From positions 1-64,000 of the forward strand of contig NZ_AKJS01000006.1 of assembly GCF_000282215.1 (NCBI RefSeq): a stretch of 64,000 nucleotides of DNA. Reading direction: 5' to 3'. Of the stretch, positions 1 through 8,514 are shown in pieces. Positions within the stretch are counted from its first letter, which is position 1, and each line of letters begins with the position of its first letter. Origin of the DNA: Pseudomonas sp. GM21 (GTDB lineage: Bacteria > Pseudomonadota > Gammaproteobacteria > Pseudomonadales > Pseudomonadaceae). The notes under the pieces are model-generated. The model was not told the origin of the DNA. It searched no databases and worked only from the letters and a program-made list of their open reading frames with translations. Both the position numbers and the translations under genes were made by a program.

Positions 1-326
1 TCGGCGGCACCCGCCGCAATGGCGCCAGCGGCCATATGCACGGCCACTTCACCCGAACCGCATTTACGGTCGATGGTCAGCCCCGCAACGGTGACCGGCC
101 AGCCGGCACCGAGCAAAGCCGTGCGCGCAATATTGGCGGACTGCTCGCCAATTTGCGTGACATTGCCGAAGATCACGTCATCGACCAGCGTCGGCGATAC
201 ATCAACCCGCTCCAGCAAACGATTGAGCACCAACGACCCAAGGTGATCAGCTCGCACGCCGGCAAGGCTGCCACGGAACTTGCCGATGGGCGTACGCACC
301 GCGTCAACTATGACGATGTCTTTCAT
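1..326 (-). CDS. Acetyl-CoA acetyltransferase-type thiolase, N-terminal part (cut by window edge)
   Basis: Only the first 108 codons are in the window; the gene continues past position 1. The start reads MKDIVIVDAVRTPIGKFRG, a standard thiolase N-terminus, and the nucleophile region DRKCGSG lies near residue 90, so the catalytic cysteine is present. Thiolases of this family release acetyl-CoA or propionyl-CoA at the end of a beta-oxidation cycle. The ATG overlaps the stop of the upstream 3-hydroxyacyl-CoA dehydrogenase by four bases (ATGA), so the two are translationally coupled. That pairing makes a beta-oxidation role in resin-acid degradation likely. By position it would correspond to ditO of the known cluster; that name is inference. 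Confidence 0.9.
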   Translation of the reverse strand, partial: MKDIVIVDAVRTPIGKFRGSLAGVRADHLGSLVLNRLLERVDVSPTLVDDVIFGNVTQIGEQSANIARTALLGAGWPVTVAGLTIDRKCGSGEVAVHMAAGAIAAGAA

Positions 327-1225
327 AGCGCACTCGCCTTGAGCCCTGAGCCCGGTACTTGTTTACCCTCTTCATAGCGGTAGACCCCGTGCCCTGACTT
401 GCGCCCCAGTCGCCCGGCGGCGACCATTTTGATGATCAGCGGGCAAGGTCGAAATTTTTCGCCCAAGGTCTGGTGCAGATAGCGCAGCACCGACAACCGC
501 GTGTCCCAACCGGTCAAATCACCCAGTTCCAACGGACCCATCGGGTGGTTGAAGCCCAGGCGCAGCGCTGTGTCGATGTCTTCGGCAGTGGCCGTGCCTT
601 CCTGCAACATCCACATCGCCTCGTTACCCAAGAGCGCGGACATGCGGCTGGTGGTCAGGCCAGGCGATTCATTGACAACGATCGAGGTTTTACCGATCTG
701 CTCGCACAGGGTGCGCGTGCGCGCCACCACTTCATCGCTGGTGGCCAAACCACGCACCAGCTCCACCAGCTTCATTTTGTGCACCGGGTTGAAGAAATGC
801 ATGCCAATCACGCGATCAGCACAGTCCACCGACGCCGCAATCTCGGTCACGCTGAGGGCCGACGTGTTGGTGGCGATAATGGCGTTCTCCGCCAGCAGCG
901 GCGCCGCCTGACCGATCACTGCCTTCTTCACCGCCAACTGCTCGGAGACCGTCTCCACCAGCCAGTTAGCACCCATCGCAGCTTCGCTCAAGTCGCTACA
1001 GGTCAGCAGATTGGCTAACGATTGCTGCGCGTGTTCTTCGCTGACTTTGCCCAGACGCACACCATCGGCAAGGATTTTTTCGATGCTTGCCCGGGCGCTC
1101 GTCAATGAGGCGGCATTGGTATCAACCAACAGCGTATTGAAACCGGAGCTGGCGAACGCATGTGCAATACCGGTGCCCATCAGACCCGCACCGACGACGA
1201 CTACTTTTTCTTTATTGGCGTTCAT
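323..1225 (-). CDS. 3-hydroxyacyl-CoA dehydrogenase (positional counterpart of ditN)
   Basis: A 300-residue NAD-dependent dehydrogenase that oxidises a 3-hydroxyacyl-CoA to the 3-ketoacyl-CoA. The N-terminal Rossmann motif VVGAGLMGTGIAH begins near residue 9, and the catalytic segment HFFNPVHKMKLVELV follows in the middle, both typical of the family. The open frame extends 52 codons further upstream into the FAH-family gene, but MNANKEK directly before the Rossmann strand is the sensible start. It is the third gene of a leftward operon (decarboxylase, FAH hydrolase, this gene, thiolase) and overlaps the thiolase start. Length is normal for a stand-alone family member. The specific substrate, probably a CoA ester of a ring-cleaved diterpenoid, is inferred from context. 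Confidence 0.93.
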   Translation of the reverse strand: MNANKEKVVVVGAGLMGTGIAHAFASSGFNTLLVDTNAASLTSARASIEKILADGVRLGKVSEEHAQQSLANLLTCSDLSEAAMGANWLVETVSEQLAVKKAVIGQAAPLLAENAIIATNTSALSVTEIAASVDCADRVIGMHFFNPVHKMKLVELVRGLATSDEVVARTRTLCEQIGKTSIVVNESPGLTTSRMSALLGNEAMWMLQEGTATAEDIDTALRLGFNHPMGPLELGDLTGWDTRLSVLRYLHQTLGEKFRPCPLIIKMVAAGRLGRKSGHGVYRYEEGKQVPGSGLKASAL

Positions 1226-1238
1226 GTTTGGCTCCAGA

Positions 1239-2090
1239 TTAGGCGCGGTTCTTTTTACCGACCACATTGCGCAATGTACCGATGCCTTCGACGCTGGCCT
1301 CGACCACATCGCCTTCCTTGAGGAACAGACCGGTGCCCATCCCCACCCCCGCCGGCGAACCGGTGAACAGCACGTCACCACTGGCGAAACTCGAACGCTG
1401 CTGTACGAAGCGGATCAACTGACCCACATCCCAGGTCATTTCGCCGGTGGAGCCGTCCTGACGCATTTCGCCGTTCACTTTCAGGGTCAGGCGCAGCCGC
1501 GGTGAACCTTCCGGGAATTCGTCCTTTGTGACGATCCAGGGCCCAAGGCCGGTGGTCTGGTCCTGGCTTTTAGCCGCAAACAGATCCATGCCAATACCCG
1601 CTGGCCCGCTGCGTTGCAGGTCTCGCGCACTGACGTCATTGCCGACGGTGTAACCGAGCACGCAAGCGAGCGGGTTTTCCAGGTCGATCTCGTCAGTGCC
1701 GATCACCGCCACCAATTCAACTTCGTGGTCGAGTTCTTCAGTCAACGGCGGAAAGCGGATCGGGTCATTGGCACCAATCAGCGCGCCATAAGCCTTGAGA
1801 AATGCCACTGGCTGTGCCGGCGCCTTCAATCCGAATTCCACCAGGTGCTTGGCGTAATTCGCACCCGCCACCACCACCCGGTTAACCGGCTCAATCGGGG
1901 GCAGCAGACGCACCTTTGACAGAGGAAGCGATGGCCCGGCGAAACGAATCGAACTGATACCACGCCCTGCCGCCACCGCCGGTGCCCAGTCCTTGAAATC
2001 ACCGGAAATGGGAGTCACTTGGTCTTGAGCGACATCCACTACAGCCCAAAAAATGCCTGTAGAAAAATACTCACAACGCGCCAGTTTCAT
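1239..2090 (-). CDS. Fumarylacetoacetate hydrolase (FAH) family protein (positional counterpart of ditM)
   Basis: A 283-residue protein of the FAH / 2-keto-4-pentenoate hydratase fold. Such enzymes cleave or hydrate 2-oxo acids formed after meta ring cleavage, or decarboxylate and isomerise them, using a divalent metal. The metal-ligand pattern is visible in LDHEVELVAVIG (E-x-E) and the downstream GYTVGNDVSARD. The start MKLARCEYF overlaps the stop of the upstream decarboxylase as TGATG; longer in-frame starts fall inside that gene. It is one of three FAH paralogues in the window (also at 10.0 and 16.0 kb), which suggests several carbon-carbon cleavage or tautomerisation steps. The exact reaction cannot be read from sequence. 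Confidence 0.88.
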   Translation of the reverse strand: MKLARCEYFSTGIFWAVVDVAQDQVTPISGDFKDWAPAVAAGRGISSIRFAGPSLPLSKVRLLPPIEPVNRVVVAGANYAKHLVEFGLKAPAQPVAFLKAYGALIGANDPIRFPPLTEELDHEVELVAVIGTDEIDLENPLACVLGYTVGNDVSARDLQRSGPAGIGMDLFAAKSQDQTTGLGPWIVTKDEFPEGSPRLRLTLKVNGEMRQDGSTGEMTWDVGQLIRFVQQRSSFASGDVLFTGSPAGVGMGTGLFLKEGDVVEASVEGIGTLRNVVGKKNRA

Positions 2091-3154
2091 CAGGCACCTA
2101 CCTTGCCCAACTTGGCAGGATCCAGGTGCAGCAAGCGGCATGCGTTTTCATAACGGATCTTGCGCATGTCAGCATCGGACAACTTCAGACCATGAGTCAG
2201 ATCGTGGCGTACGGCATCGCTGCCCCCGAAGTTGCTGCCGTACAACACATGGTCCGCACCGATGATGTCGACCAGGGCCTGGCGCATCGGCACTTCATGC
2301 AGTTCTACGTCGAAGTAGAAGTTCTTCATGTAATCGAGCAGCGGTTTTTTGTTGTATTTGACGTCGAGGTTTTCGTTGGTCTTGGCCAGACGACCGAGCT
2401 GGTATGGCACATAACCACCGCCGTGGGTGATGTACACCTTCAGATCAGGGAAGCGATCCAACACACCGCCGCAAATCAGGTTCCAGAAACAACGGGTTTC
2501 GTCGTACTGCATACCCACGATGGCGGTGGTTTCGTAGCGGTCGCTGTTAGCGTTCTTGCCCCAGGTAACCGACTGGTTATAGCCGTGGACAAAAATCGGC
2601 AGATCCAGGTCACAGAGGGTTTTCCACACCACATCAAGCTCAGGCGAATCGAATTCCAGACCGCCGAAGTTGGCGCCGCCAGCGACCAGGCCCTTGGCGC
2701 CCAGCTCTGTGCAAGCGTGACGAATTTCAGCCGCCGCCGCTTCTGGTGCATTGAGCGGTGCATGAGCCCAGAACATCAGGCGATCAGGGGCTGCGGAGCA
2801 GTACTCGGCCAGCGTGTTGTTGACGGTGCGGGCGAATGGCACGGCGAATTCGGCTTCAGTCCAATACATGTAGCAATGGGACGGGACGGAAACCACCTGA
2901 AGGTTCTGTCCAGCAGCATCCATACCGGCCAGGCGCACTTTCGGGTCAGCCCAACGAGCAAAATATTCCTCAAGCTTGGGACCATTACCGGAGCGCACTG
3001 CAGCCTTTCGCTCTGGCGACCCGAGACCAAGAATCCAATCACCTACACGCAGCTTGATATCGCCGTCGGCGTGTTGCTCGAAGAACGGCCCCCAGTGCGG
3101 GTGCTGGTTGTAATAGCCAGGGTGGGGTGCGTGGGCGTGTAGATCGATAAGCAT
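2090..3154 (-). CDS. ACMSD-like amidohydrolase/decarboxylase (positional counterpart of ditL)
   Basis: A 354-residue member of the amidohydrolase-2 family, in which 2-amino-3-carboxymuconate semialdehyde decarboxylase (ACMSD) is the best-known enzyme. The N-terminal metal motif MLIDLHAHAPH and the later FVHGYN and YITHGGG histidines are present. Oddly, the segment aligned with the usual GSDYP/GTDFP reads YGSNFGG, so the normally conserved Asp is Asn. The ATG at 3154 has a GAGG ribosome site eight bases upstream; an in-frame GTG 24 bases earlier does not. This is the first gene of the operon running to the thiolase at the left edge. A related copy lies at 44.7 kb and shares the same Asn. Decarboxylation or hydrolysis of a ring-cleavage product is inferred. 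Confidence 0.85.
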   Translation of the reverse strand: MLIDLHAHAPHPGYYNQHPHWGPFFEQHADGDIKLRVGDWILGLGSPERKAAVRSGNGPKLEEYFARWADPKVRLAGMDAAGQNLQVVSVPSHCYMYWTEAEFAVPFARTVNNTLAEYCSAAPDRLMFWAHAPLNAPEAAAAEIRHACTELGAKGLVAGGANFGGLEFDSPELDVVWKTLCDLDLPIFVHGYNQSVTWGKNANSDRYETTAIVGMQYDETRCFWNLICGGVLDRFPDLKVYITHGGGYVPYQLGRLAKTNENLDVKYNKKPLLDYMKNFYFDVELHEVPMRQALVDIIGADHVLYGSNFGGSDAVRHDLTHGLKLSDADMRKIRYENACRLLHLDPAKLGKVGA

Positions 3155-3284
3155 GTCTAGGTACCTCGAAGTTGGCACTTTTTTATTGGTTATTGGCGCA
3201 GTCCCTTCACGTGACCAGGATCAAACTGCCGTGAAAGGGGAAGCCAAGGGCTCACTGCTAAGACCAGAGCTTAAATTCAAATTG

Positions 3285-3307
3285 AGCAGAAATCAAAAAA
3301 CTGTTCA
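3285..3307 (-). promoter_or_regulatory. Degenerate copy of the TGnACA-N12-GTGTY element upstream of the decarboxylase operon
   Basis: On the minus strand TGAACA is followed after 12 bases by CTGCT in place of GTGTY. The left half is exact and the right half keeps only TG and T. It lies 131 bases upstream of the operon start, farther than the strong copies. The 346-base gap 3155-3500 otherwise holds only this candidate and the terminator at 3445-3473. Confidence 0.35.
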
Positions 3308-3444
3308 GTTTATTTTCTAGGCGCATGAAAAAGCCCGTGCCAGAGCCTTCGCCCCTTGTCAAAAAACACCTCGCAGGGGCACAAAATGGACACAGACAGG
3401 AAAAAGTGCGCTATGCAGGTAAGAGAAAATTAACACCCGGAAAC

Positions 3445-3473
3445 GCAAAGCCCCCGATATACGGGGGCTTTGC
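3445..3473 (-). terminator. Hairpin terminator after the TetR gene
   Basis: A perfect 12-bp inverted repeat (GCAAAGCCCCCG, five-base loop, CGGGGGCTTTGC) lies 28 bases beyond the stop of the leftward TetR gene. There is only a short T stretch after it, so it may act as a terminator or as an insulator against read-through into the next operon. Confidence 0.7.
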
Positions 3474-3500
3474 CTACAGCGAAGGGGTGTTAGTCGGCGG

Positions 3501-4232
3501 TCAGCGACGGGTGCGGGAGGTGGAACCCATGATCAAGGCACCGAGCAGTTTTTTCACCCGCACCGGGAACAAACGGCGCCCCGCCGCTTCCGGCACCAGG
3601 ATTTCGCTTAACACGTATCGAATGATCATTTCGCAGATCAGCTCACGGTCAAGACGGACCCCGAGGCGCTCGTCCCAATCGTCGAAAACAATGCCCAGGC
3701 CATCCTGAAAGCGCACGATCGAATCATGAAAAATCCGCCGAAAGAAGCCCAGTGCATAGTCCGGGGCGACCACCAGCAAGCGCCGGGCACGACTTTGCTC
3801 AAGATAGTTGTCGAGATAGGCAAACAGCGCATTGAGGCGTGCTTCCGGGTCACTGATATGGCCCAACTCCCGCGACAGCGAGGTGTGGAAACTTTCGCGC
3901 TTATGACGTGAAAAGGTGTCCAGCAGGTCTTCTTGCGAGGCGAAATAGCGATAAAAGGTGCCGCGCGAAACACCGGCCACCTGGCACACATCCAGGATCG
4001 AAATACGATCCGCGCCAGACATCAGCACCACCTCTTCAGTGGCTTTAAGGATGTTGGCGATGGTTTCTTCCGAACGACGGTTCGGCTTGACCTTGGTGCC
4101 CGCCACTGCATTGACGACAGTACGTCGCTCAACCGACTTTAACGGGCCCGTCTTTGCATCAGGCAGCGTATTTTTTTTTGTTTTGAGGGCCCGTGTAGGC
4201 GCTTCTGCTTTCTGGGATGCGGCTTTTGGCAT
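3501..4232 (-). CDS. TetR family transcriptional regulator (positional counterpart of ditK)
   Basis: A 243-residue protein with a basic, low-complexity N-terminal tail of about 50 residues. This is followed by a classic TetR helix-turn-helix: ILDVCQVAGVSRGTFYRYF, around residues 77-97. The rest is a helical ligand-binding domain with no assignable ligand. It is transcribed divergently from the acyl-CoA ligase gene, and the 183-base gap between them holds an inverted repeat (4286-4309) that could be its operator. TetR proteins next to CoA ligases often sense acyl-CoA thioesters, so a repressor responding to a resin-acid CoA ester is a reasonable inference. The tail is longer than usual for the family. 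Confidence 0.9.
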   Translation of the reverse strand: MPKAASQKAEAPTRALKTKKNTLPDAKTGPLKSVERRTVVNAVAGTKVKPNRRSEETIANILKATEEVVLMSGADRISILDVCQVAGVSRGTFYRYFASQEDLLDTFSRHKRESFHTSLSRELGHISDPEARLNALFAYLDNYLEQSRARRLLVVAPDYALGFFRRIFHDSIVRFQDGLGIVFDDWDERLGVRLDRELICEMIIRYVLSEILVPEAAGRRLFPVRVKKLLGALIMGSTSRTRR

Positions 4233-4285
4233 GGATTGACGGGCTCATAGAGAGTAAGGACAGTGAAACACTAGCACAGGATCTG

Positions 4286-4309
4286 TGCACAAATAAGATT
4301 ATATGTTCA
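4286..4309. promoter_or_regulatory. Inverted repeat TGCACA-N12-TGTTCA in the TetR / CoA-ligase divergent promoter
   Basis: The two arms are near reverse complements (5 of 6) and resemble the shared element of the cluster, but with spacing altered by one base and a more symmetric right arm. It sits 107 bases before the ligase ATG and 54 bases before the TetR ATG. It could bind the TetR protein or the common regulator. Confidence 0.45.
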
Positions 4310-4415
4310 ACTTATTGCTAAAGACATTTACTGATTTTGTATTTAGAATCAAATTCTCTCACCAAAATAAAATCAGGCAAACCATTCGCTATGGGAGCCT
4401 AAAAGGAGAATACAC

Positions 4416-6047
4416 ATGGGCAGCAGTGGCAATCCAGAAACCTGGGCAGTGGGAGAACGAGACACTGTCATCGAAGCACTAGATCGTGCAGTAGCAAGGC
4501 ATCCAGACAAGATTTTGTTGGATTTCAGTGGCGAGTTATACACTTATTCTCAGGTTGACTCACTCTCGACCAAGATGGCCAATGCCCTCTCTACGCTGGG
4601 CGTAAAAGCCGGTGAAACCGTGCTGACCATGCTCGATAACAACATCGACGCTGTCACCACCTGGCTGGCCATCAACAAGCTCTGCGCCGTGAGTGTGCCG
4701 ATCAACACTGCGCTCAAGGGCGAGTTTCTCCGCCATCAGATCGCCGATACCGGCACCTCGGTGGTGATCTGCGAAGCGGCCTACCTTCCACGCATCACAC
4801 CGCTCGCTGAGCAACTGCACGACGTTCAGCACATTCTTCACCGTGGCACACTTGAGACAGTAGCCGATTGCCGAATTCGCATCGCGCCACTGGATGAATG
4901 GCGCGGCCATGATGCCACCCCGCTCGTTAACAAGCCGCAGCCTTCAGACCTTGCTTGCCTGATTTACACCTCAGGCACCACCGGCCCGTCCAAGGGCTGC
5001 ATGATCAGCTACAACTTCATGTGCAACCTGGCGCGCCTGCAATTGCGTGCCGGTCCGGCCAGTGCCGACGACGTGACAATCACACCGCTGCCGCTGTTCC
5101 ATATGAATGCGCTGTGCGTATCCATCATCGCCAGCATTCTGGTGGGCGCACGCGCCGCCATTCTCCCGCGCTTTTCGGTCTCCAATTTCTGGCAGGAAGT
5201 GGAGCGTTCAGGTGCAACCATCGCTTCAATCCTTGGCGGCATGGGCGGCCTCCTCGCTCAAGCGCCAGATAACGAAGCAATGCTGCGCTGCGTTGGGCAA
5301 ATCCATACCGCTCGAGGCAACCCTTACACCGAAGAAACCAAAAAAATCTGGCGCGAGCGTTTCGGCACCAAACTGGTCGGCGGTAACGGTTATGGCCTGA
5401 CCGAAGCGTGCGTCATCACTTCGCTGGCCGCCGGTGAATACGCCGCGCCCGGCTCTTCGGGAAAACGAATTGCCGATTTTGACGTAAGAATCGTCGACGA
5501 CCTCGATCAGGAAGTACCGCCCAACAGTGCGGGCGAAATCGTCGTTCGACCGCTGCGTCCGGACATCATGTTCCAGGGCTACTGGCGCCGTCCGGAAGAC
5601 ACCCAGAAGCTGATGCGCAATATGTGGTTCCACACTGGTGACATTGGCAAGTTCGATGACGATGGATTTTTCTACTTCGTCGACCGCAAGAAAGACTACC
5701 TGCGCCGCCGGGGCGAAAACATTTCCAGCTTTGAAATGGAAGCAGCCTTTGCTGTTCACCCGGCGCTGGCCGAAGTGGCAGTACATGCCGTGCCGTCAGA
5801 TAAAGGCGAGGACGATGTGAAAGTCACTGCCGTGCTGCATGAAGGCGTAACGCTGGACCCGGAGCAGCTGTTCCATTGGGCTACTGAATCGGTGCCCTAC
5901 TATGCCCTGCCGCGCTACATCGAGTTCCGCAGCAGCCTGCCGAAAAACCCTCAAGGTCGGGTGTTGAAGTATTTGCTGCGCGATGAAGGTAAAACCCTCA
6001 CGACTTGGGATCTTGAAACTACATCGATCGTGGTCTCCAAGAAATAA
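4416..6047 (+). CDS. Acyl-CoA ligase / AMP-forming synthetase (positional counterpart of ditJ)
   Basis: A 543-residue member of the adenylate-forming superfamily, which activates a carboxylic acid with ATP and coenzyme A. Visible motifs are the phosphate loop YTSGTTGPSKGC (near residues 187-198), GYGLTEA, the TGDIG motif, and a C-terminal lid ending PKNPQGRVLK with the family lysine. The ribosome site AAGGAG lies eight bases before ATG. It is divergent from the TetR gene and separated from the next leftward gene by a strong terminator at 6076. In a resin-acid cluster its likely job is to form the CoA ester of the diterpenoid carboxyl group or of a ring-cleavage product. The exact substrate is inferred. 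Confidence 0.93.
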   Translation: MGSSGNPETWAVGERDTVIEALDRAVARHPDKILLDFSGELYTYSQVDSLSTKMANALSTLGVKAGETVLTMLDNNIDAVTTWLAINKLCAVSVPINTALKGEFLRHQIADTGTSVVICEAAYLPRITPLAEQLHDVQHILHRGTLETVADCRIRIAPLDEWRGHDATPLVNKPQPSDLACLIYTSGTTGPSKGCMISYNFMCNLARLQLRAGPASADDVTITPLPLFHMNALCVSIIASILVGARAAILPRFSVSNFWQEVERSGATIASILGGMGGLLAQAPDNEAMLRCVGQIHTARGNPYTEETKKIWRERFGTKLVGGNGYGLTEACVITSLAAGEYAAPGSSGKRIADFDVRIVDDLDQEVPPNSAGEIVVRPLRPDIMFQGYWRRPEDTQKLMRNMWFHTGDIGKFDDDGFFYFVDRKKDYLRRRGENISSFEMEAAFAVHPALAEVAVHAVPSDKGEDDVKVTAVLHEGVTLDPEQLFHWATESVPYYALPRYIEFRSSLPKNPQGRVLKYLLRDEGKTLTTWDLETTSIVVSKK

Positions 6048-6075
6048 CTGTCGTTCCCCTTCAACAGCTATAAAA

Positions 6076-6101
6076 AAAAGCGCGGCTCTGGCCGCGCTTT
6101 T
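6076..6101. terminator. Bidirectional terminator between the CoA ligase and the convergent SDR gene
   Basis: An 11-bp stem (AAAAGCGCGGC / GCCGCGCTTTT) with a four-base loop and A/T runs on both sides serves both converging genes. Confidence 0.88.
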
Positions 6102-6116
6102 AGTTGAAGGCTGAAA

Positions 6117-6917
6117 TCAGTATTCGCGCACCGGAACACCTTTAGGACGGGAGTTATAACCGGGCAGATGCAGCCCCCCATCGACGTGAATAGTCTCGCC
6201 AGTGATAAAACGCGACATCTCAGACGCGAGAAACACCACCACCGGGCCAATGTCGGCTTCAGGCTCACCACAGCGGCCCAGCGGACGCATCGACGCGGAC
6301 ATTTCGGCAAAGCCGGGGTTTTCTGCGGCGAGTTTATGGAAAGTGGCACCCATCGCGGTAGGAGCAATGGCATTGGTACGAATGTTGAAACGCCCCCACT
6401 CAGAGGCTGCGCTGCGAGTCAGCCCGACGATCGCGGCCTTCGCGGTGTTGTAGTCACCGTGCAGCCAGGCACCGATCTCGATATCGATGGAGTAGAAGTT
6501 GATGATCTTGCCACCGCCCCGTGCCTTCATATGAGGTAACGCAGCTTTCATCGCCCACCAGGCAGCCCACACGGTAGAGCCGAGGGTTTGCTCCAGCATG
6601 GCATCGGTTTTTTCTTCCAGAAGGACATTTGGCGTTGGCGCAAAGGCGTTGTTGACCAAGATGTCCAGGCCACCAAATTGATCAACGGCCAATTGCACCG
6701 CGGCCTCAATATCGGTCTTGCTGCACACGTCGGTCTTGATGAATACCGCCTTGGCGCCCAAAGCCTGCAGTTCGGCGACTACGGCCTCCCCGCTGGTGAC
6801 GTCCAGTTCGGCGACCACCACGGCAGCACCCTCTTTAGCAAAGTTCAGCGCAATACCGCGCCCGATTCCACCACCTGCACCGGTAATCAGCGCAACCTGT
6901 TCATTTAGCAGTGCCAT
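6117..6917 (-). CDS. Short-chain dehydrogenase/reductase (positional counterpart of ditI)
   Basis: A 266-residue classical SDR. The cofactor motif TGAGGGIGRGIA, the NNAF segment and the active-site YNTAKAA are all present, and the chain ends with the usual FITGETIHVDGG region. The ATG at 6917 is preceded by GCGGAG; an in-frame GTG six bases upstream is less convincing. It is transcribed leftward as a single gene between a terminator and a divergent promoter region. SDRs in this pathway would oxidise ring hydroxyls (for example a 7-hydroxyl to 7-oxo) or dihydrodiols. Which of these this one does cannot be read from sequence. Confidence 0.92.
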   Translation of the reverse strand: MALLNEQVALITGAGGGIGRGIALNFAKEGAAVVVAELDVTSGEAVVAELQALGAKAVFIKTDVCSKTDIEAAVQLAVDQFGGLDILVNNAFAPTPNVLLEEKTDAMLEQTLGSTVWAAWWAMKAALPHMKARGGGKIINFYSIDIEIGAWLHGDYNTAKAAIVGLTRSAASEWGRFNIRTNAIAPTAMGATFHKLAAENPGFAEMSASMRPLGRCGEPEADIGPVVVFLASEMSRFITGETIHVDGGLHLPGYNSRPKGVPVREY

Positions 6918-6941
6918 AGCCACTCCGCTTTTTGTTTTTTG

Positions 6942-6964
6942 TGAACATTATTGGTTATAGTGTC
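6942..6964 (+). promoter_or_regulatory. Shared dit promoter element, copy D (TGAACA-N12-GTGTC)
   Basis: Reads rightward: TGAACA, 12 AT-rich bases, GTGTC, followed at once by TAAATA as a possible -10. It lies 55 bases before the ATG of the DUF2889 gene and in the gap divergent to the SDR gene. Confidence 0.75.
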
Positions 6965-7018
6965 TAAATATAGCTTATTTCTTCAGGCTAAACAGTACCA
7001 GGACCAAGGATATTGACG

Positions 7019-7759
7019 ATGACTGTATTTCGTCGCTGCGTAGACATTATTGCTCATCAGGCCGATGGCACAGGTGAGGTCCGTGCCGCTCTGGAAGACG
7101 ACTTCCATCACTTCCGTGTATGGGTTCGTCACCAGGAAGGTGAAGTCATTGCCATCGGCGGTGAAGCGTTGCGCTATCCCTATTCCATGTGCCCGCAGGC
7201 TTGTGATCAATTACAACAATTGCTCGGCATGAAACTGGACCGGATAGCCCACTCTGTCATCCGGCAGACCGACGCCAGTCATCAATGCACCCATTTGTTG
7301 GACTTGGCGGGACTCGCCATTGCAGCTGCCGCACGCGGGACTCTTCAACGCCGCTATGAAATCCACATTGGCCAGCGCATCGACAACCGCACCCGCGCTA
7401 CCTTGGTACGCGATGGTAATGAAGATCTGACTTGGGAAGTCAACGGCACAATGATCGAAGCGCCAACGCCCTATTCCGGCATCAACCTTCGGGAAGGCAT
7501 GGCACGCTGGGCACTGAACACCCTCAACGAAGAAGCCGCCGAAGCGGCTCTGTTACTTCGCCGCTGCACGCTGATCTCGATGGGGCGCGCCTACAACCTT
7601 GACGAGCAGATTCACGCCGAGAACACCGCGCGCTGCTACAGCCAGCAACCCGAACGCGCCGAACAGGCGCTGCGTATAAAGGGTTCAACCCTGGACTTCA
7701 GCCATGAACAACTCAAGCTGTGCGCCCAGGATCAGGAGTGGCTCAGGCAGGCGCCTTAG
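7019..7759 (+). CDS. DUF2889 family protein of unknown function
   Basis: A 246-residue protein whose N-terminal half resembles DUF2889: RYPYSMCPQA near residues 57-66 and CTHLLDLAG near residues 93-101. I know of no established biochemical role. The ATG at 7019 has AAGGA eight bases upstream; a TTG six bases earlier is in frame but less likely. It runs rightward and convergent to ditA2, and it has its own copy of the shared promoter element (6942-6964), so it appears co-regulated with the dioxygenase genes. A conserved place inside a dit cluster suggests a function in the pathway, but sequence alone does not say what. Confidence 0.82.
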   Translation: MTVFRRCVDIIAHQADGTGEVRAALEDDFHHFRVWVRHQEGEVIAIGGEALRYPYSMCPQACDQLQQLLGMKLDRIAHSVIRQTDASHQCTHLLDLAGLAIAAAARGTLQRRYEIHIGQRIDNRTRATLVRDGNEDLTWEVNGTMIEAPTPYSGINLREGMARWALNTLNEEAAEAALLLRRCTLISMGRAYNLDEQIHAENTARCYSQQPERAEQALRIKGSTLDFSHEQLKLCAQDQEWLRQAP

Positions 7760-7843
7760 TCACCCCACTCTCGCTTCAACAGCAGCGCCGTCAATGCCCT
7801 CTGGACACGGCGATCCGGGTTGGAATCGGACCGCCGACGCAAC

Positions 7844-8419
7844 CTAGAGGAAGACGGCCAGATTGGGTGTACCGAGCACCGCCTGGTCAATGATGACTTC
7901 GCGCCGGGAAAGCTTGAACCCCGACTCGTGCAGACGCAGCACGTCACGTCGCTCGCCACTGATGATATCGACATGGTGATCGTTGAAACGGCTACGGGTC
8001 AGCAGCAGGTAACTGGTCACCACAAATTCATCGCTTTTGTCGGTTTCTTCGACAAACACGTTGGTCACCAGACGCCGGGTACGCGAGGGAGGATCTTCCG
8101 CCCAGGCGCTTTTGCCGGACAGGCGCAAAATGCGGCCCATGATCGAGCGGTAGTCATCGTGGTAGTGCTGAACACTGCGCACGATAGTGGTTCTGAGCTC
8201 GGACGCCACGCGAGTCTGGCGCAGCGGTACGGTGTACACCAGATCGGTGTCCAGACGTTCTGCCCACTCTTGCAGGCGAATCTGGTCGAGCAGCGTGGCT
8301 TCCTCGTAGAGAAAGGTCACCACATCGTTGTATTTCGGCGAGCCCACCGGCACCCGCTTGGTACCGACTGGGGAACCCGGCTGGATATCCTCCACACCGC
8401 GTTGTTGAACCTGAGCCAT
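7844..8419 (-). CDS. ditA2: Diterpenoid dioxygenase, beta (small) subunit
   Basis: A 191-residue ring-hydroxylating dioxygenase small subunit of the SnoaL/NTF2-like fold, with the usual features for the family (FLYEEATLLD near the start, many charged beta strands, RREVIIDQA near the end). It assembles with the alpha subunit encoded 95 bases upstream into a multimeric oxygenase. In the BKME-9 pathway that oxygenase converts 7-oxodehydroabietic acid to its 11,12-cis-diol. The ribosome site GAGG is nine bases before ATG. It is the distal gene of the ditA1-ditA2 unit and converges with the DUF2889 gene; no clear terminator is visible in the 84-base gap between them. Confidence 0.92.
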   Translation of the reverse strand: MAQVQQRGVEDIQPGSPVGTKRVPVGSPKYNDVVTFLYEEATLLDQIRLQEWAERLDTDLVYTVPLRQTRVASELRTTIVRSVQHYHDDYRSIMGRILRLSGKSAWAEDPPSRTRRLVTNVFVEETDKSDEFVVTSYLLLTRSRFNDHHVDIISGERRDVLRLHESGFKLSRREVIIDQAVLGTPNLAVFL

Positions 8420-8514
8420 GAGTCATTCCCTCACTTTTATTCTTGTACTTGTTAATGCTGTTACCGGCGAGTGCGACCCGCGAGGACCGCAATCGAACCA
8501 GGACCAACGAGCGC

